From contig JAZKIW010000091.1 in the NCBI GenBank assembly GCA_040384625.1, positions 58,477 to 122,476 on the forward strand: a DNA stretch of 64,000 bases. Reading direction: 5' to 3'. This document shows, piece by piece, positions 1 to 8,995 of the stretch. The notes under the pieces are model-generated. The model was not told where the DNA came from. It was given only the letters and a program-made list of their open reading frames with translations, and searched no databases. The position numbers and the translations under genes were made by a program. Within the stretch, counting starts at the first letter, position 1. Each line of letters starts with the position of its first letter. This DNA comes from CADEEN01 sp040384625. GTDB lineage: Bacteria > Pseudomonadota > Gammaproteobacteria > Burkholderiales > Burkholderiaceae_C.

Positions 1-2505
1 GGTCATGTCGGGCAAATCGTCGGCGATGAGAACGCGATAGCTGTGCGCGGCGGGGCCCTTTCGATCGGCTACCGGGGTCGAATCGATGGGAGCGGTCGGA
101 CGCGCCAACGGCAGACGAACCTCGAACTCACTTCCTCGCCCGGCCCCCCCGCTGCGCGCTCGGATGGTGCCGCCATGCAACTCGACCAGGCCTTTGGCCA
201 AGGACAGTCCGATCCCTTGTCCGCCTTGGGCGCGGCTGAGCGCCGACGCCACCTGGCCGAACATCTCGAAAATCTTCGCAAGGTCCTCTTCCGCAATGCC
301 GATGCCCGTGTCCGTGACCTTGACAACGGCTTGATCGCCGTGCCTCTCGGCCCTCAGCGTGATCTCCCCCTTGCTCGGCGTGTACTTGGCTGCATTGATC
401 AGGATGTTCGAGAAGACCTGCGCCAGCCGCGTGAGATCGCCCTCCAGCACCAGGGGCTGCGCCGGAAGTTCGAGCTTGAACGCATGTCCGCCGGCGTCGA
501 TCAAGGGCTGTGCCAGCTCCACCGCGTGCTCGATGGCGGTCGAGAGGTGCAGCGTTTGCCTGCGCAGTTGGAGCTGATTGCGGCTGACGCGGGACACGTC
601 GAGCAGATCGTCGAGCAGGTGGGTCATCCGGCTTGTTTGGCGATCGATCACGTCGTAGCACCAGGCGACGGTGGGGTCAGGAGCCGCCGTGCGCTTCAGC
701 ACGCCGATCGCATTGCGGACCGGTGCCAGCGGATTGCGCAGCTCGTGTGCCAGCGTGGCGATGAAGTTGTCCTTTTCGCGATCAGTGTCACGCATGCTCT
801 GCTCGAGTTGCTTGCGCTCGGTGATGTCCATCACGATGCCGAAATTGCGCAAGGGCTCACCCTGCGCGTCGTATTCGGCCTGGCCGCGATGGGCGATCCA
901 GGACATCGCCCCGTCGCCGCGGTGGATGCGCAACTCGTGCACGAAGGGTCTACGCTCTGCGATGGCCTGGGCTCGGCCGCGCAGGAAGTCTTCCCTGTCG
1001 TCCGGATGAATCAGCGCGCTGACCGACTCCGCCGACGGGATGAAGCTCTCCTCGTCGACGCCAAAGATGGCGTAGGTCTGCGGCGACCACCAGAGCACGT
1101 TGTCGCTCATGTTCAGCTCGTACGCCCCCATCTGGCCGGCGCTCAGTGCGAGGATCAGTCGCTCCCGCTCGATGCGAAGCCGCTGTTCGGCCTGCATGCG
1201 GTCCGTCGCGTCGGCCATGATGCTGATCAGGCGCTTCGCCCTGCCGTCCGGCTCTCTGGCCACGACCATGCCGCGCCCGGACAGCCAGAGCGTTGTGCCG
1301 TCGGGCCTGACGATGCGGTAGTCGGCAGGGAAGGAGTCCACGCGGTCCGCAAGTTCTCGGAATCGCTGCACCAGGTGGCGATCGTCGGGATGCAGTGAGT
1401 GCGCATACTCGTCTTCGCTGCCGCCGACCTGTCCGCGTCCGCCAGGCAGCGTCAGTCCGAAGAGCGCCATGCCCTCTTCAGACCAGACTCTCGATTTCGT
1501 CGTGTGATCGGTCTCCCACGATCCCATGCGTCCTGCATGTAACGCGGAGCGGAAGCGTGCCTCGCTCTCGCGCAGCGCCTCATCGGCCAAGGCGCGCTCC
1601 GTGACGTCGGCACCTTGCACGAAGACACCTGTCACGCGTCCGTCGTTGTCCTTGATCGGCTGGTACACGAAGTCGACGAAACGTTCGACGACCGGCCCCC
1701 CCGGGGCCACCTTCGTGGCGTACCGGGCGCCGCTTTCTGCATGCGCTTCGCCGCTGGAAAACACGCGATCGAGCAACGCGACATAACCTTGTTCGACCGC
1801 CTCGGGAAGAGCCTCGGCCACGGTGCGGCCCACCGCCGACGGATCTCCGACAAGCTTCAGGAAGCTCGGATTGGCGATCTGGATCGTGTGTTCCGGGCCT
1901 TGCAGGAACGCGATGAACGTCGGTGCCTGATCGAACAGCTGGGCCAGGCGATCGCGTTCGGCGGCAAGGTGGCGCGCGGCAAGCACCTGTCGCGTCGTCT
2001 CGGTACAAACCACCAGCACGCCGCCTATGCCGCCGGGCGAGGCTTCATCGTCGATCGGGCTGTAGCTGTAGGTCCAGTAGACGTCTTCGCGGCGACCGTG
2101 CCGCGTGATCGGCACCAGATGATCGACATTCCAGGTGGCGCCTCGACCCGACACCACCTGGTCTATCTGGGGGCCGATGATGTCCCAGATCTCATCCCAT
2201 ACCTCGCGCGCCGGCCGCCCCAGAGAGCTCGGGTGTCTCTCGGGGCCGATCGAATCTCGGTAGGCATCGTTGTAGAGGCAAGCGCAGTCCGGCCCCCACC
2301 AGATATACATCGGGTGACCGGTGTTGAGCATCAGCCGCACCACCGTGCGCAGCGACTGCGGCCAGCGGCCGGGAGGCCCCAAGGACGAGCCGGCCCAGTC
2401 GTGAGCCCGCATCAGCCTGCCCATCTCCCCGCCGTCCTGAAGAAAGTTTTGCTCGGCCGGTTCGGCCGAGTCCAGGAGTGCGGAATTGGCGGGCTGTCGC
2501 TGCAT
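1..2505 (-). CDS. Multi-PAS hybrid sensor histidine kinase (C-terminus cut by window edge)
   Basis: The reading frame is open from the ATG at 2505 to the window edge (835 codons), so only the 3' end is missing. The N-terminal half holds about four PAS-type sensor segments (roughly residues 60-190, 210-335, 345-455 and 465-570). The dimerisation box AHELRNPLAPVRN follows, with the phospho-acceptor His at about residue 587. The ATP-binding N and G boxes come next (FSNILINAAKYTP; DTGIGI; GQGIGLSLAKGLVELHGG). A receiver domain begins at about residue 820 (VLIADDLPDM) and is cut off, which makes it a hybrid kinase. No transmembrane segment is evident, so it is probably a cytoplasmic PAS-sensing kinase. 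The ligand is unknown and no cognate regulator is visible. The first PAS resembles those found in many soluble bacterial PAS kinases. Confidence 0.9.
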   Translation of the reverse strand, partial: MQRQPANSALLDSAEPAEQNFLQDGGEMGRLMRAHDWAGSSLGPPGRWPQSLRTVVRLMLNTGHPMYIWWGPDCACLYNDAYRDSIGPERHPSSLGRPAREVWDEIWDIIGPQIDQVVSGRGATWNVDHLVPITRHGRREDVYWTYSYSPIDDEASPGGIGGVLVVCTETTRQVLAARHLAAERDRLAQLFDQAPTFIAFLQGPEHTIQIANPSFLKLVGDPSAVGRTVAEALPEAVEQGYVALLDRVFSSGEAHAESGARYATKVAPGGPVVERFVDFVYQPIKDNDGRVTGVFVQGADVTERALADEALRESEARFRSALHAGRMGSWETDHTTKSRVWSEEGMALFGLTLPGGRGQVGGSEDEYAHSLHPDDRHLVQRFRELADRVDSFPADYRIVRPDGTTLWLSGRGMVVAREPDGRAKRLISIMADATDRMQAEQRLRIERERLILALSAGQMGAYELNMSDNVLWWSPQTYAIFGVDEESFIPSAESVSALIHPDDREDFLRGRAQAIAERRPFVHELRIHRGDGAMSWIAHRGQAEYDAQGEPLRNFGIVMDITERKQLEQSMRDTDREKDNFIATLAHELRNPLAPVRNAIGVLKRTAAPDPTVAWCYDVIDRQTSRMTHLLDDLLDVSRVSRNQLQLRRQTLHLSTAIEHAVELAQPLIDAGGHAFKLELPAQPLVLEGDLTRLAQVFSNILINAAKYTPSKGEITLRAERHGDQAVVKVTDTGIGIAEEDLAKIFEMFGQVASALSRAQGGQGIGLSLAKGLVELHGGTIRARSGGAGRGSEFEVRLPLARPTAPIDSTPVADRKGPAAHSYRVLIADDLPDMT

Positions 2506-2609
2506 TGACGGATCAGAACCTTGTCCGCCTGAGCTTAACTGAGGCGGGCGCAGACGGATCCGTCCGGTGGCGGTGAGGAGCGTCTGCCGGCCCCTCACGG
2601 CGGTTCGAG

Positions 2610-5207
2610 CTATGGCTTGCGGTTGCCGCGTTTCTTCTCGTCCTCATCCGCCGCCGCGTCAGCGTCGGACTTCGGCCCCGACGCGCGCCCTCTCGGCGGC
2701 GGTGCCGCCGCCGGCGCTTTGGCCTGCGCGGTTCTCGTGGCCTCGGCCCGGGCCGCCTCGGCCTTCATCGCCTCGGCCTTGGCGGCGTTGGCCTTGACGC
2801 CCTCTTCTTTGGCGGCTTCGTTCCTGGCTTGAGCGGCCTTGGCGGCATCGGCGCGCGCAGCCTCGGCCTTCGCCGCCTCGGCCTTCGCGTTCTCGGACTT
2901 GGCTGCGGCAGCCTTGGCAGCGTCAGCACGAGCGGCTTCGGCCTTCTGCGCCTCGGCCTTCGCCGCTTCAGCCTTCGCCGCCTCAGCCTTCGCACTGGCG
3001 GCCTTCGCCGCCTCGGCGCGCGCCGCCTCGGCCTGCGCGGCCTGTGCCTTCGATGCTTCAGCCCTCGCGGCTTCGGCCTTGGCCCGTTCGGCTCTCATTT
3101 CGTCGGCCTTGCCCGCGTTGGCCTTGGCGTCAGCAGCCCGCGCGGCTTCGGCCTTGTCGGCCGCGTCCTTGGCGGCACCGGCACGCGCCGCGGCTGCATT
3201 CTCTGCGGCCGCTTTGCTTGCATCGGCCCTGGCGGCCTCGGCTTTGGCCACATCCGCCTTGGCCTGCGCGGCCCGGGTGGCCTCGGCCCGGGCGGCGTCG
3301 GCCTTGCTGGCTTCGCCCTTTGCGGCGTCGGCCCTGGCTGCATCGCGTCTTGCCTTTTCGGCTTTGGCCTCGTCGGCCCGCCCGGCCTCGTCCTTCGCAC
3401 TGGCGGCCTTGCCCGCTTCGGCCTTGGCCTCGGCCGCCTTGGCTTCTGCTGCGCGGGCTGCATCGGCCTTTCCTGCCGCCGCCTTCGCTGCCTCGGCATT
3501 GGCTGCTTCAGCCCTTGCGTTGGCGGCCTTGTCTTCGGTCGGCGGGCGCACTTCCGGGCCGCTCGCATCTGCCTTCTCCGTTGCAGCCTTGCGCGCCTGC
3601 GCCGAACGCCCGGCCGGCGCCGTTGCGGGCGGCTGCGCGGTGGCTGCGGGTGTCGGGGCAGCGGCGACCACGCTGACCTTGGGCGCAGCCACGGCCGGCG
3701 CGGCCGGCTTGAGCTGCGTACGTTGTGCGTCGTCGATCGGGCGGCCCGGCCTGGTGGCCAGTTGCTGCTGCTGGACGGCGAAGGGCACCGGGGCCGGTGG
3801 TGGTGCCGTGCGGGCCACGATGGCGCGTTCGCGCCCCGGCGGCTTGCTGCTCGCGTCGGGCGCGCCACCCTGGACGCTCTGCTGCACCGGCGCCACGTTG
3901 GCCACACGCACGATCGGTGCGCTCACCACGGCCGCCGGCGCTACCTGCAGCTTGGCCCGGGCCACCGGCTGTGACTGCACGAAGGCCTGCGTCGGCACGG
4001 CAACCACGGCGCCAGTGACCTGGCGGTTGGCATAGGTCACGTTGGTGATGTTGGTGGTGTTGTTGACGATCGTCGTGTTGTAGATGTTGGTGATGGTCGT
4101 CGGGGCGATCACTGCATTGCTGCGGTTGATGTTGTCAAAGTAGACGCGACTGACCGGGTAAGACGGCTGATAGACCTCGCGCGGTGCCAGCGGGAACCAG
4201 CCGATTGCAGGCGCAGCACTGCCCACCGTTACCGAGAGCTGGAAGTTGCTGCCGCCGACGAAAGCGACCAAGGCCGGTGCATACACCGCCCGCTCGCGGC
4301 GCGGTCCAGGCACCCAGGCCCATGTGCCGTTGATGTGGGCCCAACGGCCATAGTGCGACACGGCATAGCCCCAGGGTGCGTCGTCGACCCAGGTCCAGCC
4401 CCACGGATCGATCCAGGACCAGTGCCCGTCGCGGTAGGGCGTCCAGCCGGCCGCGACGCGGCGCGGTGTCCAGACGTTGCCGTAGGTCGCGTCGACGCGC
4501 CAGCTGCCATTGGCATCGAGGTCCTCGTAGCCGACCACTTCGCTCGACACATAGCGCGCGGACACCGATGCGTCGCCGCGGCGGTCGCGTTCGCGCGACC
4601 AGCGGTCGAGGTCGTCATCGCGCCGCGCTGTCAGCACGTCGTAGTCGGACAAGTCGGTGCCGTAGAAGCGGTAGGCGCGGCGCGAATCGACCGTGTAAGA
4701 AGCACCGTCGCCATACACCTCGGCCTCGCCGCGCTGCACCACCACAGCCGTGGCGTCGTCGTTGGGGTCGACCTCGATGCGGTACTCGCCGGGTCGGCTC
4801 AGCGTGAAGGCCAGGTTGGGTGTAGCGACTTCGAAGGTCTGGCGCGGGCCGAAGCTGCGCACGCGGATCTTCAGCGTGCCCTGCGACAGCTGCACCTGGG
4901 TGATGCGGTCGTCGAGATTGAGCAGGACCATGCTGGTCGACGGACCCATGCGGATCGCGGCGCCGCCGATTTGAAGCTCGGCGCGGGCGCCGCCGGCCGT
5001 CCACAGGCGGTCGCCCGTGGTTAGCGGGCGGTTGACTGCGGCGCGCACCCAATCGGGCTGGCCTGCGGGCGAGAAGCTGACGCTGCCGCCGAGGTAGCCC
5101 AGACGCGCGGCACGAGAAGGCGGTTCCGCGAGTGCCAGTCCGTTGAGGGAAAGCAGCAGGGCACCGGCGAGGGCCCACAAGCGGCGGTTAGAGGTCGATG
5201 TGTTCAT
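2610..5207 (-). CDS. FecR/DUF6600-domain envelope protein with long Ala/Lys/Glu-rich tail
   Basis: The 865-residue protein is taken from the ATG at 5207, because a classical signal peptide starts there (MNTSTSNRRLWALAGALLL, cleavage after about residue 27). The frame stays open upstream but encodes an Arg-rich shadow. A FecR-like beta domain follows (residues about 30-160; GDRLWTAGGARAELQIG). Next is a DUF6600-type Trp-rich segment (about 215-310; HWSWIDPWGWTWVDD, WGYAVSHYGRWA). A Pro/Ala linker leads to about 300 residues of imperfect AKAEAARAEA pentads, and the C-terminus is charged (DADAAADEDEKKRGNRKP). The tail is probably a long helix of TolA type. The protein is probably exported. Function is unknown. 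The lipoprotein gene upstream may be co-transcribed, although a hairpin lies between them. Confidence 0.82.
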   Translation of the reverse strand: MNTSTSNRRLWALAGALLLSLNGLALAEPPSRAARLGYLGGSVSFSPAGQPDWVRAAVNRPLTTGDRLWTAGGARAELQIGGAAIRMGPSTSMVLLNLDDRITQVQLSQGTLKIRVRSFGPRQTFEVATPNLAFTLSRPGEYRIEVDPNDDATAVVVQRGEAEVYGDGASYTVDSRRAYRFYGTDLSDYDVLTARRDDDLDRWSRERDRRGDASVSARYVSSEVVGYEDLDANGSWRVDATYGNVWTPRRVAAGWTPYRDGHWSWIDPWGWTWVDDAPWGYAVSHYGRWAHINGTWAWVPGPRRERAVYAPALVAFVGGSNFQLSVTVGSAAPAIGWFPLAPREVYQPSYPVSRVYFDNINRSNAVIAPTTITNIYNTTIVNNTTNITNVTYANRQVTGAVVAVPTQAFVQSQPVARAKLQVAPAAVVSAPIVRVANVAPVQQSVQGGAPDASSKPPGRERAIVARTAPPPAPVPFAVQQQQLATRPGRPIDDAQRTQLKPAAPAVAAPKVSVVAAAPTPAATAQPPATAPAGRSAQARKAATEKADASGPEVRPPTEDKAANARAEAANAEAAKAAAGKADAARAAEAKAAEAKAEAGKAASAKDEAGRADEAKAEKARRDAARADAAKGEASKADAARAEATRAAQAKADVAKAEAARADASKAAAENAAAARAGAAKDAADKAEAARAADAKANAGKADEMRAERAKAEAARAEASKAQAAQAEAARAEAAKAASAKAEAAKAEAAKAEAQKAEAARADAAKAAAAKSENAKAEAAKAEAARADAAKAAQARNEAAKEEGVKANAAKAEAMKAEAARAEATRTAQAKAPAAAPPPRGRASGPKSDADAAADEDEKKRGNRKP
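2700..3560 (-). repeat. Degenerate 15-bp tandem repeat coding AKAEA-like pentads
   Basis: This stretch inside the FecR/DUF6600 gene is built from imperfect units of about 15 bp encoding Ala-Lys-Ala-Glu/Asp-Ala. It keeps several frames open on both strands, which explains long spurious open frames there. Units are too diverged to be a recent expansion, but alleles could differ in copy number without breaking the frame. Confidence 0.7.
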
Positions 5208-5320
5208 GGTGTGCTTTCGATGTCGCCCCAGTCTGTGGCGACGACCACGCGGCGCGTGTAGGACCGCGTCCGGTCGCAAAGCCGGACGAACCCTCGTGCG
5301 CCCGGTCGGCACGCAAGGCA

Positions 5321-5346
5321 ACGCCGTGCGCCAGGGCGCACGGCGT
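5321..5346 (-). terminator. Strong hairpin downstream of the YXWGXW lipoprotein gene
   Basis: A perfect 12-bp inverted repeat (ACGCCGTGCGCC / GGCGCACGGCGT) with a 2-nt centre lies 43 nt past the stop at 5389. In the leftward direction it is followed by a weakly T-rich stretch. It probably attenuates or ends leftward transcription before the FecR gene. Confidence 0.5.
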
Positions 5347-5388
5347 GAGGCGTCCGAAGCTCGGCTGGGCTACCGCCTCATACCTCGG

Positions 5389-5805
5389 TCACATCCAACG
5401 ACCCTTGACCCAGACCCAATCTGTCCCCACGAAGGTCCAGTGGCCGGGGATCCAGCGTGAGTTGGGGTCACCGGGGGGCGACGAGGGCGCTTCGGCCATC
5501 GGCGTGGGCAACGGTCTGATCGTGCCTGCGCGCCACTGACCCGGTTGCCAGACCCAGCGATTGTCCTGCCACAGATAGTGGCCGGCGACCCAGCTGTAGC
5601 CCACCGCCGCGGGCGCGGGCGGCATCGGCTCCTGCGGTGCGGGCGGCGGCTGCACGACCGTCACCCGTTCCACCACCACCGGCTGCGGTGCGGCCTGCAC
5701 CACCGGCTGTTCGCGCACGATTTCGCGTGTCACGGTGCGGGTGGAACAGGCGCTTACCGTCGCGGCGGCAACCGCGATCGAGAGCATTTTCAGAGCTGTG
5801 TTCAT
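5389..5805 (-). CDS. YXWGXW-repeat lipoprotein
   Basis: This 138-residue protein starts at the ATG at 5805, chosen because GGAGAA sits 6 nt upstream and a lipoprotein signal begins there (lipobox TVSAC, lipidated Cys near residue 20). A Pro/Val/Gln-rich linker follows. The C-terminal half carries the aromatic repeat signature twice (YSWVAGHYLWQ, WQPGQW; RWIPGHWTF, VWVKGRW). Such YXWGXW proteins are common envelope lipoproteins of betaproteobacteria with no defined role. It lies upstream of the DUF6600 gene, which has similar WxxG motifs, so the two may work together at the cell surface. It is divergent from phoD. Confidence 0.85.
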   Translation of the reverse strand: MNTALKMLSIAVAAATVSACSTRTVTREIVREQPVVQAAPQPVVVERVTVVQPPPAPQEPMPPAPAAVGYSWVAGHYLWQDNRWVWQPGQWRAGTIRPLPTPMAEAPSSPPGDPNSRWIPGHWTFVGTDWVWVKGRWM

Positions 5806-6002
5806 GCATGTTCTCCATTCGTTTTGCACACACAAATGCGCTTCGGTTCGATCCTGTCGCCGGGGCCTGGGTTCGGCGGCAGGTGTAGGACGAGGCTGAT
5901 CGGGTAGGTAGGAAATCTCTCGTCGTATGGGCCCGCTTGGCACAAACCCCCGTCGTGTCGGCGTCGATGCCGTCGTAGCCTCGGGCCGTAGTTCAATCGA
6001 CG

Positions 6003-7607
6003 ATGCACCGCTCCCCGTCCACCGACCGCCGGCAACTGCTGCGCCTGGCTGCCGCCGCCGCAGGCACGCTGTGGCTGCCTCGCAGCGCGTGGAGCCAGAC
6101 GCGCCTGAGCGCCAACCCATTCACGCTCGGAGTGGCCAGCGGCTCGCCGCTGCACGACAGCGTGGTGTTGTGGACGCGGCTGGCCAGCGCCGGCTTGTTC
6201 GGCACATCGAATCTGCCCGAGGCGCCGATCACGGTGCGTTGGGAACTGGCGCACGACGAAGCCTTCGCGCGCATTGCGCAGAAGGGCCAGACCCAGGCCC
6301 TCCCTGAGCTGGGACACAGCGTGCACGTCGAGGTCGGAGGGCTGGAGGGCGGCAGCAACTACTTCTACCGCTTCATGCTCGGTGGCGAGGCCCACGATTG
6401 GGTCAGCGCGATCGGCCGCACGCGCACGCTGCCGGCGCCCGACGCCAAGCCGGCGACACTGCGCCTGGCCTACGCATCGTGCCAGCGCTGGGAGCACGGC
6501 TACTTCAGCGCCTGGCGCCACCTGGCCGCGGAGCGTCCGGACGCGGTGGTCTTCCTGGGCGACTACATCTACGAGTTCCCCGGCAGTGCCAACGCCGTGC
6601 GCCCGGGCACCGGCGCCTGGGCGCTGACGCTGGACGACTACCGCAAGCGCTACGCCATCTACAAAGCCGATGCCGATCTGCAGGCTGCGCACGCTGCCTG
6701 CCCTTGGTTCGTGGTCTGGGACGACCACGAGGTGCAGAACGACTACGCCGGCCTGACGCCGGGCGAGAGCGGGCCGCGCGCGGCCGACTTCGCGGCCCGG
6801 CGCGCCGCCGCCTACCAGGCCTTCTACGAGCACATGCCCCTGCGTGCCAGCGTGCTCACGCGTGCGCTGGCCGGTCTCGCCAGCGGGGCCGAGATGCGTA
6901 TCTACGGCCAGGCGCGCTTCGGCCAGCTGGCGACCTTGCACCTGCTCGACGCGCGCCAGCACCGCAGCCCCCTCGTCTGCACGCGCGACGGCAAGCTCGG
7001 TTCGAGCACGGTCAACCCGGCCAACTGCGCCAACTGGATGGACCCGGCGCGCACGATGCTGGGCGCCGAGCAGGAGCGCTGGCTCGGAGACAGCCTGGGC
7101 CGCGGCGCCGGCGAGGGCGGCTGGAGCCTGATCGGCCAGAGCACGCTGTTCGGCCCGCGTGACTTCAGGCCCGGGCCGGGTCAGACCCTGTGGAATGACG
7201 GCTGGGACGGTTATTCGCCGGCGCGCCAACGCCTGATCGACACGCTGCGCAAGCAACGTGTGGCCAATCCGGTGCTGCTTGGCGGCGATGTGCACGAGAA
7301 CTGGGTCGGCCATGTGCTGGCCGACTTCGCCGACCCGGCGAGTGCACCGATCGGCGTCGAGTTCTGCGGCACCAGCATCAGCTCGCGTTCCGAAGGCAAC
7401 GCGAAGACGGCCGAGCGCCTGGCCGAGAACCCGCACTTCGTCTTCGCTGATGCCGAGCGCAAGGGCTACGGCATCGTCGACATCGCGGCGCAACAGATGA
7501 ACGTGTCGCTGCGCGTGGTGAGCGACGTGAGTGCGAAAGATGCGCAGGTCTCGACGCTCGCGAAGTTCGTAGTGCAGGCCGGGACGGCCAAGGTCTATGG
7601 CGGCTGA
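6003..7607 (+). CDS. phoD: PhoD-family alkaline phosphatase/phosphodiesterase, Tat-exported
   Basis: A 534-residue metallophosphoesterase of the PhoD type. The N-terminus has a twin-arginine signal (STDRRQLLRLAAAAAG), as expected for PhoD enzymes, which fold in the cytoplasm and are exported by Tat. An N-terminal beta domain (FTLGVASGSP, VVLWTRL) precedes the catalytic domain. That domain shows the metal-ligand blocks YASCQRWEHGYFSAW, VVFLGDYIYEF, VWDDHEVQNDY and LLGGDVHENW. Expected role: release of phosphate from phosphomonoesters or diesters in the periplasm. It appears monocistronic, and the intergenic repeat follows. No Pho box was recognised in the 190-bp divergent region upstream. Confidence 0.93.
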   Translation: MHRSPSTDRRQLLRLAAAAAGTLWLPRSAWSQTRLSANPFTLGVASGSPLHDSVVLWTRLASAGLFGTSNLPEAPITVRWELAHDEAFARIAQKGQTQALPELGHSVHVEVGGLEGGSNYFYRFMLGGEAHDWVSAIGRTRTLPAPDAKPATLRLAYASCQRWEHGYFSAWRHLAAERPDAVVFLGDYIYEFPGSANAVRPGTGAWALTLDDYRKRYAIYKADADLQAAHAACPWFVVWDDHEVQNDYAGLTPGESGPRAADFAARRAAAYQAFYEHMPLRASVLTRALAGLASGAEMRIYGQARFGQLATLHLLDARQHRSPLVCTRDGKLGSSTVNPANCANWMDPARTMLGAEQERWLGDSLGRGAGEGGWSLIGQSTLFGPRDFRPGPGQTLWNDGWDGYSPARQRLIDTLRKQRVANPVLLGGDVHENWVGHVLADFADPASAPIGVEFCGTSISSRSEGNAKTAERLAENPHFVFADAERKGYGIVDIAAQQMNVSLRVVSDVSAKDAQVSTLAKFVVQAGTAKVYGG

Positions 7608-7649
7608 GCGCCTGGTCAGCGCAGCAAAGGCGCGGCCGGGCTCGTCGGT

Positions 7650-7915
7650 GGCTCGCGGCAGGCGGGGCCCCTTTGGGGGCGACCTGTGGGGCGGCGAAGA
7701 GCGCAAGGCTTGGGGTCGGCGCGCGAAGCGCGCTTCGCGAACTGACTCGCCGAACGTGTCTGAGCAGAGTGAGCGCAGCGAACGCAGCGAGTTGTCCGGC
7801 GCCACCCCAAGCCTGAGTACCGCAGCGAAGTCGCCCCGAAGGGCTCGCCGCCCCTGTCGGAGCCCCCGCCGGGCATCGCCTGCCGCGAAGCGCCAAGCGC
7901 CGTCTCAGTGAAACC
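7650..7915. repeat. Dispersed intergenic repeat (Comamonadaceae-type)
   Basis: This 383-bp gap between phoD and dctP holds no supportable gene. It contains a compact element rich in internal symmetry, for example GCGCGCGAAGCGCGCTTCGCG-like arms near 7720-7740 and iterated GAGCGCAGCGAACGCAGCGA at 7770-7790. Read on the minus strand it gives the pseudo-peptide APDNSLRSLRSLCS...ARRPQALRSSP. I remember that phrase from spurious gene calls in many Comamonadaceae and Rubrivivax-like genomes. I infer a multi-copy extragenic repeat; copy number cannot be seen from this window. Confidence 0.6.
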
Positions 7916-7990
7916 CCGGGGGAATGATTCAGTCTGTTTGTGTATCGTTCTACTAAACCGATTCACAACGGCGAACGACGGAGACAAAAC

Positions 7991-8983
7991 ATGCATCGCA
8001 TCTCTCATCTGTTGATGGCCTCCCTGCTGGCCCTGACGGCGGCCCTGCCTGTCGCTGCGCAGGCCCCGGCGAAGAAGCTGATCCGCATCCACACCGCCGG
8101 CCCGGCCGATCTGGGTGTCGACAACACGATGCTGGCGCACCAGTTCATGACCTATGTGAATGCGAACTCCGACACCATGGAAGTGAAGGTGTTCCCGGCC
8201 AGTCAGCTCGGCCAGTCGCGCGAAGTGATCGAGGCCATGCGCCTGGGTTCGGGCGCGTCGGGCACCACCGGTGGCCCGGCCGAGTACGCGTCCTTCGTCA
8301 AGCGCATCGGCGTGCTCGGCCTGCCCTTCATGTGGAAGAGCTATGCCCATGCCGAGGCAGTGCTCGACGGCCCGGTCGGCAAGGAACTCGACGCCGACAT
8401 GGAGAAGGCCGGCTTCAAGGTGCTGTCGTGGGCGGTGAGCTGGGGCTACCGCAACGTCGTCACCGCGAAGAAGGAAGTCAAGACCGCGGCCGACTTGAAG
8501 GGCCTGAAGATCCGCACGATCCCGACCAAGGTCTTCGTCTCGGCGATCAACGCGATGGGCGCGAATGCCACGCCGATGAACTTCGGCGAGATCTACACCT
8601 CGCTGCAGAGTGGCGTGCTCGACGGCTACGAGCACACCGCCGCGACCACGATCTCGTTCAAGCTAAACGAAGTTGCCTGCTGCATCGCGATGACGCGCCA
8701 CCTGATGGACCCGACAGTGCTGGTGTTCTCGCTGGCCGAGTGGAAGAAGTTCAGCCCGGCCGAGCAGGCGGTGATGCAGAAGGGCGCCAACGAGGCCGCG
8801 GCCCTGGTGCGCAAGCTCGCGCCCGAACGCGAAGCCGAGTCCTTGGCCGCCGTCAAGAAGCTCGGCATGAAGGTCGTCGACATCGACGTCGGCCCGCTGC
8901 AGAAGGCCGCGGTCACCGCACAGGACGACCTGGCCAAGGACTTCGGCGCCGAGGCGCTGCTGGCACAGATCCGCAAGCAGTGA
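7991..8983 (+). CDS. dctP: TRAP transporter substrate-binding protein (DctP family)
   Basis: A 330-residue periplasmic receptor, starting at the ATG at 7991 because GGAGA lies 7-8 nt upstream and a Sec signal peptide begins there (MHRISHLLMASLLALTAALP, cleavage after AQA). Family features include IRIHTAGP, VKVFPASQLGQSREVIEAM, the TTGGPAEYASF pocket region, and KTAADLKGLKIRTIP with the conserved Arg that usually binds a carboxylate. It captures an organic acid for the DctQ/DctM permease encoded next, 12 nt away. The substrate is not known. The downstream dehydrogenase and hydrolase suggest a hydroxy acid, sugar acid or lactone. Confidence 0.93.
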   Translation: MHRISHLLMASLLALTAALPVAAQAPAKKLIRIHTAGPADLGVDNTMLAHQFMTYVNANSDTMEVKVFPASQLGQSREVIEAMRLGSGASGTTGGPAEYASFVKRIGVLGLPFMWKSYAHAEAVLDGPVGKELDADMEKAGFKVLSWAVSWGYRNVVTAKKEVKTAADLKGLKIRTIPTKVFVSAINAMGANATPMNFGEIYTSLQSGVLDGYEHTAATTISFKLNEVACCIAMTRHLMDPTVLVFSLAEWKKFSPAEQAVMQKGANEAAALVRKLAPEREAESLAAVKKLGMKVVDIDVGPLQKAAVTAQDDLAKDFGAEALLAQIRKQ

Positions 8984-8995
8984 ATTTCTGAACCC

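Noticed and set aside
43..1398. Long plus-strand open frame of 451 codons
   Set aside because: It is antisense to the histidine kinase, whose minus-strand frame shows PAS, H, N, G and receiver motifs. The plus-strand product is Arg-rich and has no domain.
2553..2564. 12-bp palindrome GACGGATCCGTC between the kinase and FecR genes
   Set aside because: No T-run and no repeated copy nearby, so neither a terminator nor an operator can be supported.
2829..4035. Long plus-strand Ala/Ser- and Gly/Leu-rich open frames
   Set aside because: They mirror the 15-bp repeats of the FecR/DUF6600 gene, which keep many frames open. No ribosome site or recognisable domain.
5802..7805. Minus-strand open frame of 667 codons across phoD
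   Set aside because: phoD on the plus strand has a Tat signal and all metal motifs. The antisense product lacks domains, and its N-terminal part is the translated intergenic repeat.
7954..7965. TAAACCGATTCA as a LacI-family operator before dctP
   Set aside because: The half-sites match at only 4 of 6 positions and no second copy was found, so it is too weak to list as a feature.
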